Source of the DNA: Paenibacillus alkalitolerans
Lineage (GTDB): Bacteria > Bacillota > Bacilli > Paenibacillales > YIM-B00363
DNA: 64,000 nucleotides
Direction: 5' to 3'
Assembly (NCBI RefSeq): GCF_016482785.1
Contig: NZ_JAEMXM010000004.1
Location: 284,227 to 348,226, forward strand
In this document: positions 27,750 through 36,026 of the stretch, one piece after another
Layout: each line of letters opens with the position of its first letter
Numbering within the stretch: the first letter of the stretch is position 1
Notes under the pieces: model-generated
Database searches by the model: none
What the model was told of the DNA's origin: nothing
Seen by the model: the letters and a program-made list of their open reading frames with translations, nothing else
Program-made: the position numbers and the translations under genes

Positions 27750-28691
27750 ATGGCAATCCGCCGCAATAAGATCACCGTCGTCGGTGCCGGCTTCACCGGC
27801 GCTACTACAGCACTCATGCTTGCTCAGAAGGAACTTGGCGATGTGGTGTTGGTTGACATTCCGCAGCTTGAAAATCCGACGAAGGGCAAGGCGCTGGACA
27901 TGCTCGAAGCGTCCCCGGTTCAAGGATTCGACAGCAACATCGTCGGCACTTCCAGCTATGAAGATGCGGCAGGCTCCGACGTAGTCATCATAACGGCCGG
28001 TATCGCCCGCAAACCCGGCATGAGCCGCGACGACCTCGTAAATACGAACGCGGGTATCGTGAAATCCGTCTGCGAACAAGTGAAAGACAAGTGCCCGAAC
28101 GCATATGTGATCATATTGAGCAACCCGGTCGACGCTATGACATACGTGGCGTACAAGACGCTCGGTTTCCCGAAAAACCGCGTCATCGGCCAATCCGGCG
28201 TACTCGACTCCGCGCGTTACCGCACGTTCATCGCGCAAGAGCTGAACGTTTCCGTTGAAGACGTTGTCGGCGTCGTGCTCGGCGGACACGGCGACGATAT
28301 GGTTCCGCTCGTGCGCTATACTTCGGCCGGCGGCGTGCCGATCGAAAACTTGATTCCGAAGGACCGCATCGACGCTATCGTTCAGCGTACCCGTACGGGC
28401 GGCGGCGAAATCGTCAACCTGCTCGGCAACGGCAGCGCCTACTACGCGCCTGCGGCGTCGCTCGTGCAGATGACGGAAGCGATCCTTAAGGATAAGAAGC
28501 GGATCCTTCCGACGATCGCTCTTCTCCAAGGCGAGTACGGTTACCAAGACCTGTTCATGGGCGTGCTGACCGTTCTCGGCGGCGACGGCATCGAGAAGAT
28601 CGTTGAAATCGAGCTGACGGCCGAAGAGCGCGTTGCGCTTGATAAATCCGCGGAATCGGTGCGCAACGTCATCAAAATCGTCAACGGCTAA
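27750..28691 (+). CDS. mdh: malate dehydrogenase
   Basis: 313 residues, LDH-like malate dehydrogenase. N-terminal NAD-binding [40 protein letters not shown] is the active-site loop with the two arginines expected for malate specificity; [14 protein letters not shown] supplies the catalytic Asp and Arg and [10 protein letters not shown] the catalytic His. TAGGAGG precedes ATG 27750. A strong terminator follows, ending the citZ-icd-mdh cluster. Confidence 0.96.
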   Translation: MAIRRNKITVVGAGFTGATTALMLAQKELGDVVLVDIPQLENPTKGKALDMLEASPVQGFDSNIVGTSSYEDAAGSDVVIITAGIARKPGMSRDDLVNTNAGIVKSVCEQVKDKCPNAYVIILSNPVDAMTYVAYKTLGFPKNRVIGQSGVLDSARYRTFIAQELNVSVEDVVGVVLGGHGDDMVPLVRYTSAGGVPIENLIPKDRIDAIVQRTRTGGGEIVNLLGNGSAYYAPAASLVQMTEAILKDKKRILPTIALLQGEYGYQDLFMGVLTVLGGDGIEKIVEIELTAEERVALDKSAESVRNVIKIVNG

Positions 28692-28698
28692 TTGTTAT

Positions 28699-28733
28699 AA
28701 CCTCCCGGGGTTTGAACCCGGGAGGTTTTTTTT
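28699..28733 (+). terminator. rho-independent terminator after mdh
   Basis: Perfect stem AACCTCCCGGG / CCCGGGAGGTT, 7-base loop, then six further T. Confidence 0.92.
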
Positions 28734-28800
28734 GTGCGCTGCAATCGCGCCGCGAGAGTACACTGGACGCGAACCCACAGCGACAAGTGCACGGGGCACG

Positions 28801-28930
28801 ACTGGACTCGAGCTATCGGGGGAAGCAGCACTGGACTCGAGCCATCGGGAGAAGAACACTTTGCTCGACCCGTCGGGAGAAGAACACTTAGCTCGACCCG
28901 TCGGGAGAAGAACACTTAGCTCGACCCGTC
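28801..28930. repeat. 28-bp tandem repeat, about 4.6 copies
   Basis: Copies begin at 28801 (29 bp), 28830, 28858, 28886 and 28914 (partial). The most conserved part is CTCGACCCGTCGGGAGAAG; the first two copies read GGACTCGAGC in place of TGCTCGACC. A degenerate flank at 28767-28800 may be older copies. There are no unique spacers between units, so it is a minisatellite rather than a CRISPR. It lies in the 850-base gap after mdh. Confidence 0.85.
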
Positions 28931-28935
28931 ATGAA

Positions 28936-29124
28936 TAGGGGATTTTGAAGTTCTTATTTTCTATATATTCGGCAGCTTTCAGGCATATAGGGGATTCTCG
29001 AGTACTTATTCGTCGATAAACCTACCTGATTGCCGGTCCATGCGATAAAATAAGAACCTTGGAGTCCCCTATCGTATTGTAAATGAAGGGAGCCTTGGAG
29101 AAATAAGTACTTTGAAATCCCTTA
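28936..29124. repeat. phased repeat cluster of a second core type (four 23-bp copies)
   Basis: Two direct copies (28936, 28988) and two inverted copies (29049, 29102), steps 52, 61 and 53. In the direct sense each starts TAGGG or TAAGG and ends CTTATT, with core GAYTYYRARGTW in between. The end sequences and the 23-bp length match the GGTCAA-type elements elsewhere in the window. From 29125 to 29543 I see no gene or clear signal. Confidence 0.75.
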
Positions 29125-29543
29125 TCGTTAAACCGAGTATTCACATGGACAGCAGACACTGAGTGAAAACGATCGCGAAGACGCACAAAGGCGCTTGCAA
29201 CGGGGATGCCGGACATTTTACAAAAACCTTGCGTTCATTCTCCCGTTCAGTCAGAAAGAAAATGCAACGGGTTTGACTCCCAACCGATGCGCTAAAGATA
29301 TAGAAGTGTGATTAGCGTGCACAAGTTCATCCGGGTTTTGGAACAGCGTCCGGAAGCCCCACTGAGGCTTGGGAATAGCGGGCTAACGCTTTTCGCGAGT
29401 GCACCGGCCGGCCGCGAGTACACTCTCCCTGCAAAAATTCAATCGCCCGTCACAGGTGGAGAGCAATGTAAATTGTACTGGTCTCCCGACTTCTGTATAC
29501 TTAATGCTGGAACATTTTTTACACGATATGGAGGTTGTGGGTC

Positions 29544-29972
29544 TTGCAAATTGTACTCTTTCTGCACGTATTGGGGTCGTTGGCCGTCGGGTTTTACTTG
29601 TTGCTCCCGTTTGTGGCCGCTCGCATGGGTACGTTGGAGCCGGCGGCGCAAGTCGGATATGCCAAGGGATTGCATAATTTAAACCGTGTAGGGCAGTGGT
29701 TGTTGATCGTTCAATTCTTGACCGGCGGTTACTTGATTAGCCAATATGATTTGTCGGTGCTTTGGATGGTCGTGGTCATCGTACTGTTCGTTGCGCTTGG
29801 CGCGATGACGGGAATGCTGGGCGGGCCGTTGAAGCGGGTCATCGCCTCGGGAGGCGAAGGGAAGCAAGCGGCACAGCGGGACGCTTCCCGAGTCGTAATG
29901 TTCAGCGGCATTGCGGCGGTGCTTGTTTTCGTTCTGCTGCTGCTGATGTACTACCCTCAATGGTTGGCTTGA
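29544..29972 (+). CDS. integral membrane protein of unknown function
   Basis: About 142 residues with four membrane helices: residues 2-24 (IVLFLHVLGSLAVGFYLLLPFV), 48-66 (VGQWLLIVQFLTGGYLI), 73-94 (VLWMVVVIVLFVALGAMTGML) and 118-137 (GIAAVLVFVLLLLMYY). A conserved-looking His in FLHVLG and a HNLNR motif before helix 2 are noted. The frame can start at TTG 29535, but GGAGG abuts that codon, so TTG 29544 (nine bases after the site) is preferred. I do not recognise the family with confidence. Alone between two gaps. Confidence 0.7.
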   Translation: MQIVLFLHVLGSLAVGFYLLLPFVAARMGTLEPAAQVGYAKGLHNLNRVGQWLLIVQFLTGGYLISQYDLSVLWMVVVIVLFVALGAMTGMLGGPLKRVIASGGEGKQAAQRDASRVVMFSGIAAVLVFVLLLLMYYPQWLA

Positions 29973-30083
29973 TAGACAGACGAAAGTGAAAAAGGGCTGT
30001 CCTCCAGGCAACGTGAATGTTACCGGAAGGGCAGCCTGTCGTGTATAATGGGAGAAGACCACATATAAGGAGCGATGGCGAAC

Positions 30084-30557
30084 ATGGCGATGAGCAAAGC
30101 GCGGAAGCTTCGCAAGAAAGCGGAGCGCGAAGGCAGACGGAATCCGGATGAGAGCCGGGTCGGATGGTACGGCGTGAATCCCGTAACGAAGGTGACGCCG
30201 ACGAAGTCGGAGCAATTGCGCAAACTGGATATGAAGCATAAGAAAAGGCGGAACGGTTGCCACGGCGACGACGGTTCCGCTTTTGGTTTGTGTGCGCATA
30301 TCAGCCGGCCTTACGGTCCCGTAAGCTCGTCCAACGGCTTCTCCATGCTGGGAGCAAGCTGCTCCAGGAAATATCGAATCTCTTCCATATCCAATGCATG
30401 CATGGAAGCCTCGATCTGCTTCTTCGCAACGGCAAATTCCCGGTTCCCGGCTGACAGCTCCGTCGTGCATTTCAAATATGCATCAAGCAAATCCGCCGCT
30501 TTCACGTACTTGTATTCCTCATCGTGCACCGACTTGCTTTCAAGCAATGGCGCGTAG
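30084..30557 (+). CDS. small basic protein, C-terminal end uncertain
   Basis: The first 60 or so residues (MAMSKARKLRKKAEREGRRNPDESRVGWYGVNPVTKVTPTKSEQLRKLDMKHKKRRNG) look like a small, highly basic Bacillales protein of about 65-75 residues (YqkK-like, from memory). Here the frame stays open for a further 90 residues, overlapping the convergent HD-nucleotidase gene by 247 bases; that extension looks like antisense reading, not protein. A lost stop or frameshift near 30265-30310 would explain it. AAGGAG lies eleven bases before ATG 30084. RNA or nucleic-acid binding is only guessed from the charge. Confidence 0.5.
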   Translation: MAMSKARKLRKKAEREGRRNPDESRVGWYGVNPVTKVTPTKSEQLRKLDMKHKKRRNGCHGDDGSAFGLCAHISRPYGPVSSSNGFSMLGASCSRKYRISSISNACMEASICFFATANSRFPADSSVVHFKYASSKSAAFTYLYSSSCTDLLSSNGA

Positions 30558-30898
30558 GCGCCCTTCAGCGCGTCCGGCACCAATCCGGTCAGCCGCTCGG
30601 CCGCCAACCGCTCGATCTCGCGGAAATTGTGCGATATATCCGGATTATGGTGTTTTACAGGCGTCGGTATGTCCCCGGTGAACACTTCCGTCGCATCGTG
30701 AAACAGAGCGCGGGTTGCAAACCGCTGCGGCTCGACCGGCTTCCCGTACACATCGCGGGCGATCGTGCCGAGCGTATGCGCAAGCACCGCCACATGAAAC
30801 GAATGCTCCGCCACATTCTCGCGGACGACATTGCGCATCAGGCTCCAGCGCTCAATGTAACGAAGACGGTAAATATAAGCGATAAAATGATTCCCCAT
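30311..30898 (-). CDS. HD-domain 5'-deoxynucleotidase, YfbR-like
   Basis: 195 residues. NVAEHSFHVAVLAHTLG (about residues 28-44) and LFHDATEVFTGDIPTPVKHHNP (about 65-86) give the HD metal site, and the late D in KAADLLDAYLKC (about 133) completes it. The arrangement is that of YfbR, which dephosphorylates deoxynucleoside 5'-monophosphates. GGAGG lies eight bases before ATG 30898. It converges with the small basic protein gene. Confidence 0.88.
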   Translation of the reverse strand: MGNHFIAYIYRLRYIERWSLMRNVVRENVAEHSFHVAVLAHTLGTIARDVYGKPVEPQRFATRALFHDATEVFTGDIPTPVKHHNPDISHNFREIERLAAERLTGLVPDALKGAYAPLLESKSVHDEEYKYVKAADLLDAYLKCTTELSAGNREFAVAKKQIEASMHALDMEEIRYFLEQLAPSMEKPLDELTGP

Positions 30899-30961
30899 TC
30901 AAGTTTCCTCCACGGCAAATCGATAGTTTGGCGCAAAGCGGGCAAGATATTGTTGGGTGTT

Positions 30962-30991
30962 TTGTGATATTATAAATATAACAGATATAAT
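30962..30991 (+). promoter_or_regulatory. candidate sigma-A promoter of the fumA-phoR-phoP unit
   Basis: TTGTGA (30962-30967) and a perfect TATAAT (30986-30991) with an 18-base spacer, 37 bases before the fumA start. Confidence 0.5.
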
Positions 30992-31027
30992 AGAATTCGT
31001 TATCTTCGGAGAGGAGATTTTGCGCAA

Positions 31028-32566
31028 ATGAAACAGTTCGAGCAAAGCATATACGATTTGATTGTGGAAACGTCGACGAACTTGCCTGCGGACGTGCGCC
31101 GCGCGATCAAGGCGGGAGCGAAACGCGAGAACGCGGGCACTCGCGCCGCATTGTCGATGGCGACGATTGCAAACAACATCACAATGGCGGACATCGGCGT
31201 ATCACCGATTTGCCAAGACACCGGGATGCCGACATTCATCGTGCACACGCCGATCGGGGCCAATCAAATCGAGATGAAACGCAACATACGCAGCGCGGTT
31301 GCCAGAGCGACCAAGGACGGGAAGCTTCGCGAAAATTCCGTCGATTCGCTTACCGGAGCAAACAGCGGCGACAACCTCGGACCTGGGACGCCTGTCATAC
31401 ATTTCGAGCAATGGGAGCGCGACGACATTGAAGTCAAGCTCATTCTGAAAGGCGGAGGCTGCGAGAACAAAAACATTCAATACAGCCTTCCGGCGGAGCT
31501 TCCCGGACTCGGCAAGGCGGGACGCGATCTCGACGGCATCCGCAAGTGCATTATGCATTCCGTCTATCAAGCGCAGGGGCAAGGCTGCAGCGCCGGCTTC
31601 ATCGGCGTCGGCATCGGCGGAGACCGCACCACGGGATACGAGCTTGCTAAACAGCAACTGTTCCGTACGGTGGACGACGTGAACCCGAACGAAGATCTTC
31701 GCAAGCTTGAGGAGTACGTGATAGAGAACGCCAACAAGCTCGGTATCGGCACGATGGGCTTCGGCGGAGAAGTGACGCTGCTCGGCTGCAAAATCGGCGT
31801 AATGAACCGTCTCCCGGCGAGCTTCTTCGTTTCGGTAGCGTACAATTGCTGGGCGTTCCGCCGTCAAGGCGTGTTGATCGACGCATCCTCCGGAGAAGTG
31901 AAGGAATGGGTATATGAGCGCGGTTCGGCCGTATCCATGAAGGACGAGCAAGAAGCGGCAGCGCAAGCTGCGGCCGATTCCGACCGCCGCGAAGTGGTGC
32001 TGACAACGCCGATTACGGAGGAACAAGTGCGGCAGCTTCGCGTCGGCGACGTCGTCATCTTGAACGGCCGCATGTTTACCGGACGCGACGCGATCCATAA
32101 ACACCTTATGGACCATGACGCGCCGGTAGATTTGAACGGCGCCGCCTTGTACCATTGCGGACCTGTTATGATGAAAGACGACGAAGGGTGGCACGTGAAA
32201 GCTGCGGGTCCGACGACGTCCATTCGGGAGGAACCGTATCAGGGCGACATCATCAAGAAATTCGGGATCCGGGCCGTCATCGGCAAGGGCGGCATGGGAC
32301 CGAAGACCTTGAAGGCGCTCCAAGAGCACGGAGCCGTATATTTGAACGCGATCGGCGGCGCCGCCCAGTACTATGCGGAAACAATCAAGGGAGTAGACGG
32401 CGTCGACTTCCTTGAATTCGGCATTCCCGAAGCGATGTGGCATCTGAATGTGGAAGGCTTCGCCGCCATCGTGACGATGGACGCTCACGGAAATTCGCTG
32501 CACGCGGACGTCGAGAAGAGTTCAATGGAGAAGCTCGAGCAATTTAAAGAGCCGGTATTCAAATAA
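31028..32566 (+). CDS. fumA: class I (iron-sulfur) fumarate hydratase
   Basis: 512 residues. Interconverts fumarate and malate with a [4Fe-4S] cluster. The alpha domain has SPICQDTGMPTF, GCENKNIQYSLP and GQGCSAGFIGVGIGGDRTTGYE, which supply the three cluster cysteines; the beta domain (from about residue 330) has LNGRMFTGRDAIHKHL, PGHCGP-like YHCGPVM and GKGGMG. Both domains are on one chain, as in FumA/FumB. AGGAG lies about ten bases before ATG. It is followed one base later by phoR. Confidence 0.93.
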   Translation: MKQFEQSIYDLIVETSTNLPADVRRAIKAGAKRENAGTRAALSMATIANNITMADIGVSPICQDTGMPTFIVHTPIGANQIEMKRNIRSAVARATKDGKLRENSVDSLTGANSGDNLGPGTPVIHFEQWERDDIEVKLILKGGGCENKNIQYSLPAELPGLGKAGRDLDGIRKCIMHSVYQAQGQGCSAGFIGVGIGGDRTTGYELAKQQLFRTVDDVNPNEDLRKLEEYVIENANKLGIGTMGFGGEVTLLGCKIGVMNRLPASFFVSVAYNCWAFRRQGVLIDASSGEVKEWVYERGSAVSMKDEQEAAAQAAADSDRREVVLTTPITEEQVRQLRVGDVVILNGRMFTGRDAIHKHLMDHDAPVDLNGAALYHCGPVMMKDDEGWHVKAAGPTTSIREEPYQGDIIKKFGIRAVIGKGGMGPKTLKALQEHGAVYLNAIGGAAQYYAETIKGVDGVDFLEFGIPEAMWHLNVEGFAAIVTMDAHGNSLHADVEKSSMEKLEQFKEPVFK

Positions 32567-32567
32567 T

Positions 32568-34379
32568 ATGAACAAGGTTCGCAACCGTCTCACTTTGATT
32601 TTTATACTGTTTATCGGCCTGTCGAATTTAGCGGCAGGCATTTTTACCGTTTCGGTGCTTCGCGATTCTCAAGTCCGGTCGTTGGAGGACAGCTTGGAGG
32701 AGCAGCTGAAGCTGTATCTTGCGACTGTCGATTGGGAGACGGTGTTCGAAAGATCCGTCCGCGGAGAGGCGTACGGCCATGAAGCCGCCCGAATCGCAAG
32801 AAAAGCGGGCGCCCGGGTCACATTCTTCGACAGGGACGGCGCCGTGTTGGGAGATTCGGCGAAAGGAACCGGTCCCGGGGAGGAGCCGGGGCAGGTCCCC
32901 AAAGAGATTGTCCTTGCGGGCTCACAAGGTTTCGGCACCGACATTCGCGCATCCGGCAACGATTCGGAGAAAATTATGTACGTCGCCCTGCCCGCTTCAT
33001 TCGGGGACTCGGGCGTCGGCTTCGTCCGGTTCGGAGCGAGCATGAACCATCTGGACGCGGAAACGTTTCGAATCACTTCGTATTTGCTTGTCGGGCTGTT
33101 GGTTCTGCTGCTGATGACGGCGCTCATTTCTTATCGAATTTCCCAAGGACTAACCGGCCCGCTTGAGAAAATTACGCGAGTCGCCTATCAAATTACGAAT
33201 TTGAACTACAAAGCACGGGTGTCGATCCAAAACCGGGACGAAATCGGACAGCTTGGACAAGCTATTAATACGATGGCGGAGAGCCTGCAGTTCCAGATGA
33301 ACCGTATTCAAGAGGACGAGAGCCGGTTGAAAAGCGTATTGGAGAACATGCTGAGCGGTGTCGTGATGATCGACCGGGACGAGCGGATCGTACTCATCAA
33401 CCGCTCCGCCGAAGAAATGCTGGGCATGTCGGCCGCCGAGCTGCTCGGCCAGAAATACAATGTGTTGAAGGCGCAGTACGAGCTGATTAAGATGATCGGC
33501 GAATGCGAGGAAAAGCACGAGCACATTCGCGATGAGATTGTGTTTTACTATCCGGAAGAGCGCACGCTCGACATTCATCTCGTTCCGATGACCGGCGCAG
33601 GCGGCGAGTTCATGGGCATCGTCATCGTATTTCACGACATCTCCGCGATCCGGCGATTGGAGCGTATGCGCAGCGAGTTTGTCGCCAACGTGTCTCACGA
33701 GCTCAAGACGCCGATCGCCGCGGTGAAAGGATTTGCGGAGACGCTGCTCGGCGGAGCCGTCAACGACCCTGAAACTGCGAAATCGTTTCTGCAAATCATT
33801 TACGACGAGAGCGAGCGGCTTGATCGCTTAATCGGCGACATTCTGGACTTGTCCAAGATTGAATCCAAGCGGGTGCAGCTGCACTTCTCGCCGGTTGAGA
33901 TGAAACCGTTCATAGAACGCACCCTGAACATGATGTCGACGGAAGCCGCGAAGAAAAATATTCAGTTGGAGTCGAACGTCGAAGAAGACATATATGTGGA
34001 AGCGGACGAGGACCGGTTGCGGCAAATCTTAATCAATTTACTGGCGAACGGAATAAGCTACACCCATGAAGGCGGCAGCGTAAAAATTACGGTCGAACCG
34101 GTGACGGCGTCGGGAACGGAAACGGGGAGCGACGCGGAATACGAAAAAATAAGGATCATTGTGCAGGATACCGGAATCGGAATCCCGAGAAAGGATCTGC
34201 CCCGTATTTTTGAGCGGTTTTACCGCGTCGACAAAGCCCGGACCCGCGCGTCGGGCGGCACGGGGCTCGGGTTAAGCATCGTGAAGCATCTCGTTGAATT
34301 GCATAAAGGAACGATCCGGGTGGATAGCATTGTCGGGGCGGGCTCCAAATTTGTCATCGAGCTTCCCGTACTGCAATAA
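32568..34379 (+). CDS. phoR: phosphate-responsive sensor histidine kinase PhoR
   Basis: 603 residues. Membrane helices at about residues 8-28 and 171-191 flank an extracytoplasmic domain; then HAMP (RVAYQITNLNYKARVSIQNRDEIGQL), PAS (residues 260-360), HisKA with FVANVSHELKTPIAAVKGFAETLL (phosphorylated His 377) and HATPase with DTGIGIPRKDLPRIFERFYRVD and GGTGLGLSIVKHL. The N box reads NLLANGISYT, where NAI is usual. The start ATG comes one base after the fumA stop and has no ribosome site of its own, so it is probably translated by coupling. Named PhoR from domain layout and its partner; other PhoR/ResE-like roles are possible. Confidence 0.85.
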   Translation: MNKVRNRLTLIFILFIGLSNLAAGIFTVSVLRDSQVRSLEDSLEEQLKLYLATVDWETVFERSVRGEAYGHEAARIARKAGARVTFFDRDGAVLGDSAKGTGPGEEPGQVPKEIVLAGSQGFGTDIRASGNDSEKIMYVALPASFGDSGVGFVRFGASMNHLDAETFRITSYLLVGLLVLLLMTALISYRISQGLTGPLEKITRVAYQITNLNYKARVSIQNRDEIGQLGQAINTMAESLQFQMNRIQEDESRLKSVLENMLSGVVMIDRDERIVLINRSAEEMLGMSAAELLGQKYNVLKAQYELIKMIGECEEKHEHIRDEIVFYYPEERTLDIHLVPMTGAGGEFMGIVIVFHDISAIRRLERMRSEFVANVSHELKTPIAAVKGFAETLLGGAVNDPETAKSFLQIIYDESERLDRLIGDILDLSKIESKRVQLHFSPVEMKPFIERTLNMMSTEAAKKNIQLESNVEEDIYVEADEDRLRQILINLLANGISYTHEGGSVKITVEPVTASGTETGSDAEYEKIRIIVQDTGIGIPRKDLPRIFERFYRVDKARTRASGGTGLGLSIVKHLVELHKGTIRVDSIVGAGSKFVIELPVLQ

Positions 34380-34444
34380 CGCGTTTCTATTAGGAAGTAT
34401 TGTGTTAAGATAAAGTTGTCCACTTTATAAGTTCGGAGGTTGCC

Positions 34445-35155
34445 ATGCCTGACAAAATATTGGTCATAGAAGACGAACCGACACTGTCGCGTCTCTTGTC
34501 CTATAACTTAAGCCAAGAAGGGTACGCGGTAAATACGGTGGAAGACGGTGCGGACGGTCTCCAGGAGGCGCTTCAAAATTCGTACGACCTCATTATCTTG
34601 GACATCATGCTTCCCGGATTGAACGGTTTCGAAGTGCTGTCCAAGCTTCGGCAGAAGGGCAACCGGACGCCGATTATTATTCTCACGGCGCGCAATGCGG
34701 AGAATGAAGTGGTGCAGGGCTTGAAGCATGGAGCGGACGATTACATCACGAAGCCGTTCGGAGTGGCCGAGCTGCTCGCCCGCGTCAGCGCAGTGCTCCG
34801 CCGGGCAAAGCCCGAAGACGGGGACGACGTCAAAGAAGCTTCGCACGGCAAAGTAATCACCGCCGGCGAGTTGAAGATATACCCGGAGAAATACGAAGTG
34901 ATGGCGGGCGGAGAGCTGATTTCTCTGCGTCCCAAGGAATTCGAAGTGCTCTTGTATCTCGTGCAGCGGCCGGGTATGGTCATCACCCGGGACGACTTGA
35001 TGAACATCGTATGGGGGTTCGACTATGTCGGCGGCCAACGGACGGTCGACGTCCACGTAAGCTCCCTTCGCAAGAAGCTGGAGATGAACCAGCAAAGCGT
35101 CCAAATCGACTCGATTCGCGGCGTCGGTTACAAGCTGGTCATATCCAAGAAATAG
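34445..35155 (+). CDS. phoP: PhoP-type response regulator
   Basis: 236 residues, OmpR/PhoB family. Receiver domain residues 4-116 with acidic EDE pocket, phospho-acceptor in LIILDIMLPG (Asp about 53), Thr in IILTARNA and Lys in DYITKPFG; winged-helix DNA-binding domain residues 140-232 (LRPKEFEVLLYLVQRPGMVITRDDLMNIVWG...QRTVDVHVSSLRKKL...IDSIRGVGYKL). TCGGAGG precedes ATG. It lies downstream of its presumed kinase, the reverse of the Bacillus phoP-phoR order, with 65 bases between them. Confidence 0.9.
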   Translation: MPDKILVIEDEPTLSRLLSYNLSQEGYAVNTVEDGADGLQEALQNSYDLIILDIMLPGLNGFEVLSKLRQKGNRTPIIILTARNAENEVVQGLKHGADDYITKPFGVAELLARVSAVLRRAKPEDGDDVKEASHGKVITAGELKIYPEKYEVMAGGELISLRPKEFEVLLYLVQRPGMVITRDDLMNIVWGFDYVGGQRTVDVHVSSLRKKLEMNQQSVQIDSIRGVGYKLVISKK

Positions 35156-35168
35156 CTGGTTACTATTG

Positions 35169-35194
35169 CCCCGTACTGCACGGGGTATTTTTTT
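35169..35194 (+). terminator. rho-independent terminator after phoP
   Basis: Stem CCCCGT / ACGGGG, 5-base loop, then TATTTTTTT. Confidence 0.88.
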
Positions 35195-35207
35195 GTGGTG
35201 TACCCTT

Positions 35208-35407
35208 TAGGTGCAAAAATTGACCTTATCAGCAAAAATACGGTCAATTTTTGACCCTATTTCATTTCGGAGTGCTGCATTTTTCCTGGGAACGAAACAG
35301 TTAGGCTCAATAATTGACCTTATTTTGGCAGTTTCAACTTCGCTAACTAATTATAGGGTCAATTCTTGAGCTTATTCGTGCAATTAGGGTCAAAAATTGA
35401 CCTTATC
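35208..35407. repeat. phased palindromic repeat element 2 (five 23-bp copies)
   Basis: Copies start at 35208, 35239, 35302, 35354 and 35385 (steps 31, 63, 52, 31), the same layout as the element at 7066. Core GGTCAAnnnTTGACC; the last copy is a perfect palindrome in its core. The rest of the gap up to 35543 shows only a TATAAT box at 35508-35513 without a good -35. Confidence 0.88.
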
Positions 35408-35543
35408 CGGAACATCGGCGTTACCGGGATTCCGCATCCGCTTGGCGATTGGTCATGTATCGTGTTGCAAGCGATTCGCATTAGGCATGTCCGGGTTCCT
35501 TTTCCAATATAATGAAGTAGGCGGTTGGAAAGGAATTGGGATA

Positions 35544-35957
35544 ATGCTCTACGTCATTATTTTCGCCGTTACGTTCATATGGGGCATCAACGGGGTGATC
35601 GACAGGCAGGCGCTTATAAAGGGGCATCCCGTCGAGATCAATTTGATCGTTACGTTAACGATGACAGTCGTGGCGTTTATTTATTTTGCTCTGGCCAAAA
35701 TGTGGGGTATCCCGATGCAGTTTTCAAAGAGCTCGATGACGTTCGCCGTTTCCAACGGCATATTAATCCCAACCGCGTATTTGATATATTTATACGCATT
35801 ATCGCGCGGTTCATTGACCACCGTCGTATCCATTACGGCGACGTATCCGATCATTACGTTCCTCTTTGCGGTCTTGCTGTTGAACGAGCCGGTTTCCTTC
35901 AATAAAATCGTGGGCATTATTATGGTGGTCGCCGGACTTTATATATTTGTAAGATAA
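35544..35957 (+). CDS. EamA-family (DMT) half-size transporter
   Basis: 137 residues with five hydrophobic helices (MLYVIIFAVTFIWGINGVI, INLIVTLTMTVVAFIYFAL, SSMTFAVSNGILIPTAYLIYLYAL, LTTVVSITATYPIITFLFAVLLL, IVGIIMVVAGLYIFV). This is a single EamA domain; most family members have two, so it probably works as a dimer. YPIITFLFAVLLLNEPVS is the typical end of the domain. A GGAAAGGA site precedes ATG 35544; a longer frame from 35397 runs into the repeat element and is not used. The substrate cannot be inferred. Confidence 0.82.
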   Translation: MLYVIIFAVTFIWGINGVIDRQALIKGHPVEINLIVTLTMTVVAFIYFALAKMWGIPMQFSKSSMTFAVSNGILIPTAYLIYLYALSRGSLTTVVSITATYPIITFLFAVLLLNEPVSFNKIVGIIMVVAGLYIFVR

Positions 35958-36026
35958 TGTTATGGAATAATTTTCAGGTAATAATCGAAACATAAACATG
36001 TATTCCAAATATAGGAGGCATGTGAA

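Noticed and set aside
26434..27756. 440-codon minus-strand open frame over icd
   Set aside because: Antisense shadow of icd; composition is Arg/Val/His-rich with no ribosome site or motif.
28801..28930. CRISPR array
   Set aside because: Units of 28 bp follow each other directly with no unique spacers and no cas genes nearby.
29308..29682. 124-codon open frame before the membrane protein
   Set aside because: No ribosome site, and it overlaps the better-supported membrane protein gene in another frame.
31202..32503. 433-codon minus-strand open frame over fumA
   Set aside because: Antisense shadow of a strongly conserved enzyme gene.
35208..35407. CRISPR-like array in the 23-bp phased repeats
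   Set aside because: Linkers are 8, 29 and 40 bases long, are the same lengths in different elements, and no cas genes exist in the window.
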